Below, piece after piece: positions 56,806 to 64,000 of a stretch of 64,000 nucleotides of DNA. The translations under genes were made by a program, and so were the position numbers. Below the pieces are notes generated by a model. That model was not told the origin of the DNA, did no database searches, and saw only the letters and a list, made by a program, of their open reading frames with translations. Position 1 is the stretch's first letter; the number at the start of each line of letters is the position of its first letter. This DNA comes from Branchiostoma floridae. Lineage: Eukaryota; Chordata; Leptocardii; Amphioxiformes; Branchiostomatidae. The stretch covers positions 14,423,762-14,487,761 of the forward strand of contig NC_049995.1 of NCBI RefSeq assembly GCF_000003815.2, read 5' to 3'.

Positions 56806-57385
56806 TCATGAAAAATTATTCATTTGACTTAGAGGTCTTGTTGTCTAGGATTCTATACGTTAACCAGTGTATATGAACAAAGAAATCTTCTTCTTTCTTC
56901 TTATCTTGACGTTAGAGGAGTGACTCTGGAAGCCACCAAAATCTGCTTCCTCTAGAATGTTTTAAAACTTAAACAACTCCAATGGGTGTGAGAACTCCAC
57001 TCTTCAGCTGTGTTGCGATTACTTTGCTCATTCCGTGTAGATAAACCCTTGTTAATTCTGTCGGGCATAGACTTTGTATTTGGGCCATTCCTTTTTCGTA
57101 GGCAGTTTGTCTAAAAGGTGTCGATGATATCAGCCTCGGTAAGGGTGATCTTGTCGAAAGCCATGAACGAAGAAATATATCTAATGCTTTATACAAAAAC
57201 GGTCAATATGTCTGAATGAAAAACGTCCGTGGGCGCCAAAGAAGCTCGGTAAGATGAATGGCACGTGGTCATAAGCTCCTTGAGACCGCACTTCCTGATA
57301 GAAGAGGCGGATAAAAAATAAAGCCGCGTCACTAAAAATCAATTTCCTGCTCTACGGAGAGATAAAGGATGGTCTAATATGGCAG
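56806..57385. other. Intergenic, nothing recognised
   Basis: Short frames only. No repeat or exon signature seen. Confidence 0.4.
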
Positions 57386-57390
57386 CATCG

Positions 57391-57815
57391 TTAACAGTGT
57401 GCCGCCAGTCGGCATTCTTCAACAAACTCATTTCCGTTCCGGATTTGACGAATGCACTATCAGAAATAGAGCACACTTTGATATAAAGAAGCATACCTAA
57501 ACGTTAAAGCCTATCGTCTGTTAAAATAGTATTGGATTTGAGTAGAATAGTCGAAAGCAGATGCAAAGAAAGTTGGACATTATATTATAGTTCCTATATA
57601 TCAACAAACAACGTCTTGAACAGTGTGCCGCCAATAGGCATTTTTCAACAAACTCATTTCCGTTTCGTATTTGACGAATGCACTATCAGTGAAAAGAATA
57701 CATTTTGAGCATCATAGAAAAGCATTCTTAAACTTTAAAGCATACCTTTGCTAAAACCACGCTTGATTTAAACTGAAACGCCAAAAGCAGATACAAAAGT
57801 TGGGTAGTATCACTG
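57391..57815. repeat. Two-copy tandem duplication, about 225 bp
   Basis: AACAGTGTGCCGCCA, CAACAAACTCATTTCCGTT, TTTGACGAATGCACTATCAG and AAAGCAGAT-CAAA occur in order at 57391-57580 and 57619-57812. Non-coding. Confidence 0.85.
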
Positions 57816-57951
57816 TAGATGCAGAAATGTTCCACCCTTGAAAATGTTAAGTACACACTCACTCGCCTTAACTAATAGCGTTATCTTTAAAATTGAATTA
57901 TATTAGTACCAAGCACAAGGAAGTTGAAACTAGTGTTTCTACAGTCCACAA

Positions 57952-58026
57952 CTACGGTAAAAGCAGAAATGTTCGCAGTGGTTTAATGTTCACGATTTTC
58001 GCGGCGGCCGCTTTCACCGCGAATTT
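57952..58026. mobile_element. MITE family 3 fragment
   Basis: GAAATGTTCGCAGTGGTTTA, GATTTTCGCGGCGGCCGC and ACCGCGAATTTAAAA match the inner part of 28696-28906. Confidence 0.65.
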
Positions 58027-60350
58027 AAAATGTGTATTGAGTCAAGAATGATTTCAAAAGGAGACTTGGGCCATGTAACGCATTTTTTTTTATTATTGGT
58101 CATTTTACGTCAGGTGAGTTTGGGTGTCTTAATGTTGTTCTCTAACTGATGTTAAATGTAGAAAAATAAAAATAAAACATGTCGCTGTTACACAGACGCA
58201 CAAGGATTTGTTAAGTCATCATCTGTCTAGTATGTTAGTTGAAATTGATATATATATATGTTGTATAGATGGTCTATTTACATATAAGTTCAGTAGAATT
58301 CTTAAACCGCATTGCAGCAAAACAATACCACATTGTTAAACTAGCTGAAGTACGTAACTCTAGTTTTGAAAATCCACAAGGATAATACAAACTGCGTCTG
58401 CAAGATATTCATACAAAATAATATGAAGACAGTAGAATCTAAACATCATTCACAACCAAATAAAGAAGAATTACATTTTTTATGATTAGCAGTTAAGGGT
58501 TCGCACTACAGATTATATACGAAAAGGTATTTACAACTTAGTATTCCTTGATTTAAATAGAATATTAATGTTCTCTAAAGTGGAAAATATCTGGAAAATA
58601 ACCTACGTGACATCATTCGAAATACAGATATCCTGATTATAAGAAAATCCCACAAATAATTGTAAATTCATTTTGTATGTATATATGTATATTTATATCA
58701 TGATACTCAGACTGTTATACTATTGAAACAATGTATTGCGTTAGTCTAATAGTTATGTTTGTAATGTAAATTGTAGTATATTCACAAGATTTATGAAATG
58801 CCATCTTCGTAACCTTGTATCTCGCCTATATTTAAATAATATTAATGTCCTTATTGGAAATTCTGATGTAAATCTATGATCAGCCAAGAATATGGTTTAT
58901 TTGTGAGCATCACTGAAGGACCATGCTGTTCTGTCAATCATGACGTTAGAATTGTAAGTTGGTGTCATGTCAAATTTATTTTTACAGTGTGGTGTTTCCT
59001 GTGTATTCACATTAAAATTATTTAGCCCGGAAGCTTTGGTTCGATGCGACTTTATCTTTAATATTGGGAGGAACTTGTGCCGAACAATACGCCGTGAGCA
59101 TATATAGTCGACCCGAAAAGTGTTCATTAGAATACTGCACACCCTCGCATTGCCAGTGCTCCAAAAAACACTCTTGGCCAATTTTGTACCAACTAGCTTT
59201 CTGAAAATGCCAACTATTAGTGAGGAAACCTCGGCACTACCGTGGTTTTTAAGTGTAGGGAGTTTGATGACTGTTTTCTGCGCAGAGGATGAGAACATGA
59301 CTTGCTATATAAATAGATCAGAAACTGTTGTGCAAGACTAGTCCTTGCACAAGGGCAGTCGTTTCCTGTCGAGTCGATAACCAAACATGGATATGGCATC
59401 CTGGCTGCGCTTTCTGAAACGGACGAAGTTTGTTTAGAGAAATTAAAATTGGACATTTTCCCACTTCTTCGTGCACTTAAAATGTCAGCATTTCCTGTTC
59501 AAATAGTGGCAAACAGGATGTTGCTGCTCGTGTTTGGAAATGATTTTTTCACTCTAGTCCACTCTAATCCATTTTCACAATGGTGTAAATAAACGTTCAT
59601 TTGAACTCGCATTTTCCTGTCTTGTTCGAATTGTCTTATGATAATGATAGTAATTTTATAATGTGTACTAATCTATAAAACTACTCCGGCTTCAACATTA
59701 TACAAAGCGTCGCCAGGGGGCGTTGCTGTGCTATCTTACTCCGCTCTGATGCAAGGTGGAAGTTGTCCTTACAAAAATGAATTCACATGCTCACCACATC
59801 ATATGCAAGAATGGTAGATTTATGTTGTTGAAAACTCATGCCAAATAATTATTAGTAATTCAGAAATACTTCCAAACTTAAGTGTTGTAGATACATAAAG
59901 ATCTAAAACAAAAACATGCAATCCATAGAAGTTGTGCTAGGTGGCGTGACCTGTTAAGGTTTTTTTTATTAATTTATTAAGGAAAGATGACACTGAATGA
60001 AGCAGGAAATTATATCTCATTCAATTTTCCTCATATGCACGATTAAAAGAATTAAAGGATTTAACGTGCCAGTTTAGTATTAATATACTCAAATTCTTCA
60101 CCTTCTCCTCAATCAAAAAGAAAGACACATTTCTTCCATAATATGTTGTCTTGTTGCCTTACGCAGCACACCACAGAGAACTAGAAACACCAAATGTCAG
60201 TTCGTCCGTATCTTCAAAATCAAAACTACCATCTGTATCAAAACTCTCGGCCTTCCAAATATCAACTCATTAGTGGGCTAAACTCGGTCGATATCACTTT
60301 ACCTACTGGCTGAATATGTAAACCTAACAATTAATTATACTGTTAGCACT
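58027..60350. other. Intergenic, one unrecognised open frame
   Basis: Mostly AT-rich. The minus strand is open from 59298 to 58897 (133 residues from an ATG). I recognise no family: it has no signal peptide, repeat or motif, and codon use looks like the surrounding DNA. It is probably chance. Confidence 0.4.
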
Positions 60351-60366
60351 AGGGGTGGGTACCGGT

Positions 60367-61423
60367 GTGACAGCGATCTCGCCCCCCCCGGGGGCGAGAT
60401 CACTAGCGTTTTCGCCCCCCTTTAGCGTTTTCGCCCCCCCCCCCCAAGAGCAGCTGGTTGCTACATATTACAGGTGCGCTACCTGGTACTATACTGCACC
60501 TGGGGAGTAACGTATATGGTGTGTTACCTGGTACCTATATGGCATCTTATTACCGTACCGTAAGATGTCATACCTCGAAAGTCGATACTATATTGTTCGG
60601 TGCAAACATGACATTGACGTGAAAAAGACAATTTTTGCAGCTGAGGTGGCATAAAAACAGTGCTACTGCGAACGTATAAACACCGTCAATGGTACGGAAT
60701 ACGTCAGGTATATGTTTTCAATTTGTCACAGTGTTTTCTTTCTTGTGCTGGAAACATTTCCAAAGCACTAACAAAAACACACGTGAATAATAGTTTATCA
60801 TTATAAACACTATCTACGCGCAAGTTGATATAGCTGTTGCTAAATGCTACACAAACACTGGTAAAGTACTAGTCTTAAGAAACACTAGTAAATGCATCAG
60901 TTCCTAAATACTAGAAAAAAAACAGTCATTTTGGAGGTGAAGATATCCCTTGGCCAGGTGCATATACCAAAATGTGCGTTATTCTAATTAATACCTAATA
61001 TTTGCATAATTAATAAAGACATTACATAGTTCTTTTGTGGTCACTTCATGGTAGAGACCTTATATTGGAGATATATAGGTTGCTTGAGGACAGGTGAATA
61101 CAATGAAATACATCTTATGTCAAGACTCAGGTATATACCCAACCCTCCTTGTCTGAAACAATTAGTTCAACTATCTTATTACCATGTAATTACGTTAATA
61201 TTGATACTATGAATGGAGTTATGTATCAGACTCGTGTACTTATATAATTCTGAAACTGCATTTTGTGATTTATACCAATCAACTTCTAAAATGTCATGTA
61301 AACCCGTTTTTTTTTGGGGGGGGCGAAATCGCTAAAGGGGGGCGAGGTAGGGGGGCGAGATCACTAGCCGGGGAGGGCGAGATCGCTAGTGATTTCGCCC
61401 CGGGGGGGCGAGATCGCTGTCAC
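60367..61423. mobile_element. 1.06-kb transposon with GTGACAGCGATCTCGCCCC ends, nested in another element
   Basis: Both ends start GTGACAGCGATCTCGCCCC (the right one reversed). Each has further subterminal GCGAGATC(A/G)CTAG and TAGCG(A)TTTCGCCCC motifs in inverted array. ACCGGT flanks both sides (60361-60366, 61424-61429), a 6-bp target duplication. The outer flanks, AGGGGTGGGT and ACAGAAAATCC, rejoin to the end of the element family at 754-1135. The 850-bp centre is AT-rich and non-coding. Confidence 0.88.
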
Positions 61424-61629
61424 ACCGGTACAGAAAATCCAGGTACAGCTACGGTCCAGGTCCAAAAGGATCAGCCCTAGGTCCGGACTTGAACTGAACC
61501 TAATTGTTTGAAAAGGTTGCAAATGGGTGATTCTCAAAGACAAAAGTATCCAATGAATCTGTTTATTGGCACGACTAATTAGCACGTCTAGTCACATTAA
61601 TACAGCTTTTAACCAAGCTTTATTAGAGC

Positions 61630-61784
61630 ACATGTCACGCATAGTCGTTACGTGAGTGACGGATGGATGTGTATTTGTGCCATTAGCCGACAACCGTAGT
61701 CACTAGGGGGACACGCCGCGCCATCACCCATTCAAACGTGGCTGTTAATGATGAGCGACCCGTGTGTGCGTGTTTGAATGTACA

Positions 61785-61849
<65 letters not shown>

Positions 61850-61857
61850 TGCGTGTA

Positions 61858-61894
<37 letters not shown>

Positions 61895-61978
61895 GTGTGT
61901 GTGTGTGTGCGTGCGTGTAAGTATGTATGTATGTGTGTGTGTGTGTATGTGTGTGTATGTGTGTGTGTGTGTGAGTGT

Positions 61979-62015
<37 letters not shown>

Positions 62016-62026
62016 CGTGTGTGTAC

Positions 62027-62061
<35 letters not shown>

Positions 62062-62580
62062 GTGTGTGTGTGCGTGCGCGCGCGTGTTTGTGTGTGTGTG
62101 TGTGTGTGTGTGTGCTTGGTTGTGTGAAATAAAGCACATTGCACGCTGCGTTGTTACGTGATTGACGGATGCATGTGTGCCATTAGCCGACAACCGTAGT
62201 CATTATAAGAGGAAACGCCGCGCCGTAATGTAATATTCATATTCGCCTGCGCGACCCATGGAGTGTGTACTTGTTTGACTGTGTACGTGTTTGAGTGTAC
62301 TTTCTCTTCCCCCCCCCTCTGTCTCTCTCTGTCTCTCTCTGTCTCTGTATCTCTCTTTCTATCTTTACATGTGGGTGTGTGTGTGTGTGTGAGTGTGTGT
62401 GTGTGTGCGCGCGAGCGCGCGCGCGTGTGTGTGTGTGTGTGTGTGTTTGGTTGGCTGTGTGTAATGAAGCACATTGCACGCAGCATCATTACGTGAGTGA
62501 GTGATGTATGTGTGTGTGCCATTAGCCGACAACCGTAGTCATTATGAGGACACGCCGCGGAATAATCAATTCATATGTGT
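61630..62580. repeat. Three-copy compound satellite: unique block plus (TC)n/(TG)n
   Basis: A block with CATTAGCCGACAACCGTAGT and GACACGCCGCG occurs at 61640-61780, 62150-62290 and 62480-62610. The first two are each followed by a pyrimidine tract and a long (TG)n tract (61787-62118, 62305-62458). Period differences come from microsatellite length. Confidence 0.9.
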
Positions 62581-62609
62581 CTGATGCGCGACCCGGGGAG
62601 CGGGGGCCA

Positions 62610-63100
62610 AGGCTCTGACGTCACGCAGGGAGCGTGTCGGAACTTCGTGGAACATTAACAAACGAGATCTAAATTCACGTTCATCATTATTGATGTCATG
62701 TGTGTCTTTGTGTCTTATATTTCATAACCCAAGGGAATGAAGTAAAGTCAAGCTTGTCTGTTTGCTTCTGTGTTGACATGCTTGTGTGCTGTTATGTTTG
62801 ACAGTGTGTGTGTGTGTGTGTCTGTGTGTTTGTGTTTGTGTGTGTGTGTGTTTGTGTAGTGTGTGTGTGTCTATACTTCTGACTTATGTGATAAAAGATA
62901 AAAGAGAAGTTGATACAAAGCATACAATCTTTACCTAAATGTGTCAAACCACCACCCAGGTTGGAGAATATTGCTTCAGAGACGGTTACATTTCGCTCCT
63001 GTTACGTAAGACATGAAAAATCATCTACCCAAATAGATTGAATTTGCAACAGTGTGTGCGTACTCCGGAACCCCACAGTGTTGCGACCGTCCCTAATGCA
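62610..63100. other. Intergenic with a short (TG)n tract
   Basis: (TG)n at about 62803-62870. AACCCAAGGGAATGAAGTA near 62727 also occurs at 52614-52635, where it likewise precedes a TG tract, so the two microsatellites share a flank. Confidence 0.6.
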
Positions 63101-63109
63101 GTGTACGGG

Positions 63110-64000
63110 TGACTACCCGGAGATGCAGGAAGTGCTGTTGTAACCTTTTAGTCACACCTTCCCGAGCACGTCTCAACACAACAGCCACGTCTTCTTTAAT
63201 ACCCCCAAGACCTGTCTTGAGCACCCACTCTTCAAGTCTACACGATCCGCACAAAACCTGCCTAGCGGGAGGAAATTCGGATTGTCATGCTGGATTCATC
63301 TCCGAGAGAGCTTGTTTCATCATCGAAACCAGCCTACTAGCAAAACTCTGTTTACGTCTGCAAGATCTCAACTAACTATAGCAAGAGCTTTCTTGAGTAC
63401 CCACTCTACTGTAAGCAGCCTACGATCCGTACAAAACCTACCTAGCGGGTGGGAGGATATCGGATTGTCATGCTGTATCCATCTCCGAGAGAGCTTGTTT
63501 TAACACCGAAACCAGCCTACTAGCAAAACTGTTTAGGTCTGCAAGATCTCCATTTACTATAACAGGACCTGTACCTTCACAGGATCCGCACAAAACCTGC
63601 CAAGCTGGTGGGAGGAATATTGGATTGTGATACTACTGCATTCATCTACGAGAGAGCTTGTTTTAACATCAAAACCAGCCTACTAGCAAAACTGTTTACG
63701 TCTGCAAAATCTGCACCAACTATAGCAAGAGCTTTCTTGAGTACCCACTCTACTGTAAGCAGCCTACGATCCGTGTAAACCTGCCTAGTGGGAAGGAGGA
63801 TATCGGATTGTGATGCTGTATCCATCTCCTGGAGAGCTCGTTTTAACATCGAAACCATCCTACTAGCAAAACTGTTTACGTCTGCACCAACTATAGCAAG
63901 AGCTTTCTTGAGTACCCACTCTACTGTAAGCAGCCTACGATCCGTGTAAACCTGTCTAGTGCGAAGGAGGATATCGGATTGTGATGCTGTATCCATCTCC
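63110..64000. repeat. Tandem repeat, 171-bp unit in the right half, running off the window
   Basis: GCAAGAGCTTTCTTGAGTAC, CCACTCTACTGTAAGCAGCC and GATATCGGATTGT recur, with exact 171-bp spacing between the last two copies (63721 and 63892). Older, more diverged units lie to the left. The minus strand is open over the last two units (63996-63646) and encodes a 57-residue repeat with VYTDRRLLTVEWVLKKALAI. It could be the end of a repeat-containing gene or only a young satellite. Confidence 0.85.

Noticed and set aside
58897-59298. 133-residue minus-strand frame as a gene
   Set aside because: No recognisable family, no splice or promoter support, composition like the surrounding AT-rich DNA. 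Kept only as a remark.
63646-64000. Alpha-satellite relation because of the 171-bp period
   Set aside because: Equal length only. The sequence has no similarity and alpha satellite is a primate repeat.

Overview
The window looks like a piece of a cephalochordate (amphioxus, Branchiostoma-type) draft assembly. This is inferred from the gene content (chordate-like myeloperoxidase-family, PhyH-family and rhodopsin-class receptor genes with small exons and GT-AG introns), the dense short DNA transposons, tRNA-derived SINEs and decayed LINE ends, and three runs of N (44134-44387, 52825-52924, 55184-55283). No species is proven from the sequence alone.

Layout. 1-10.5 kb holds no gene I can support: a three-copy 150-bp tandem repeat at the left edge, a (TG)n tract, a perfect 24-bp palindrome, and a 2.3-kb satellite of about 106-bp units that lies between two 50-bp inverted repeats. 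10.6-15.8 kb (+) is a complete 10-exon gene for a 379-residue iron/2-oxoglutarate dioxygenase of the phytanoyl-CoA dioxygenase family. 17.3-29.5 kb (-) is a complete 16-exon gene for an 889-residue secreted animal haem peroxidase, converging on the dioxygenase gene. 30-50 kb is intergenic, filled with SINE, LINE and DNA-transposon remnants and several local tandem duplications, including duplicated GC-richer blocks at 42.9-43.6 kb that could be alternative promoters/first exons. 50.05-55.46 kb (+) is a four-coding-exon rhodopsin-class peptide receptor gene, broken by two assembly gaps. 55.3-64 kb is mostly repeats: decayed copies of the receptor's last exon, a nested 1.06-kb transposon, compound microsatellites and a 171-bp tandem repeat running off the right edge.

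The most interesting object is the peroxidase. All catalytic residues I could look for are present, but between the distal half and the haem-ester/proximal half of the catalytic domain three exons encode a complete F-type lectin (fucolectin) domain plus a short linker. All 15 introns agree in phase, and the three-exon cassette is bounded by phase-1 introns at both ends, so it is a textbook shuffled cassette. It could be skipped in frame to give an ordinary peroxidase of about 741 residues. The second theme is that all three genes carry partial tandem duplications of exon edges, including splice sites or stop codons. The three genes share no obvious pathway. The repeats, not an operon-like logic, tie the window together.
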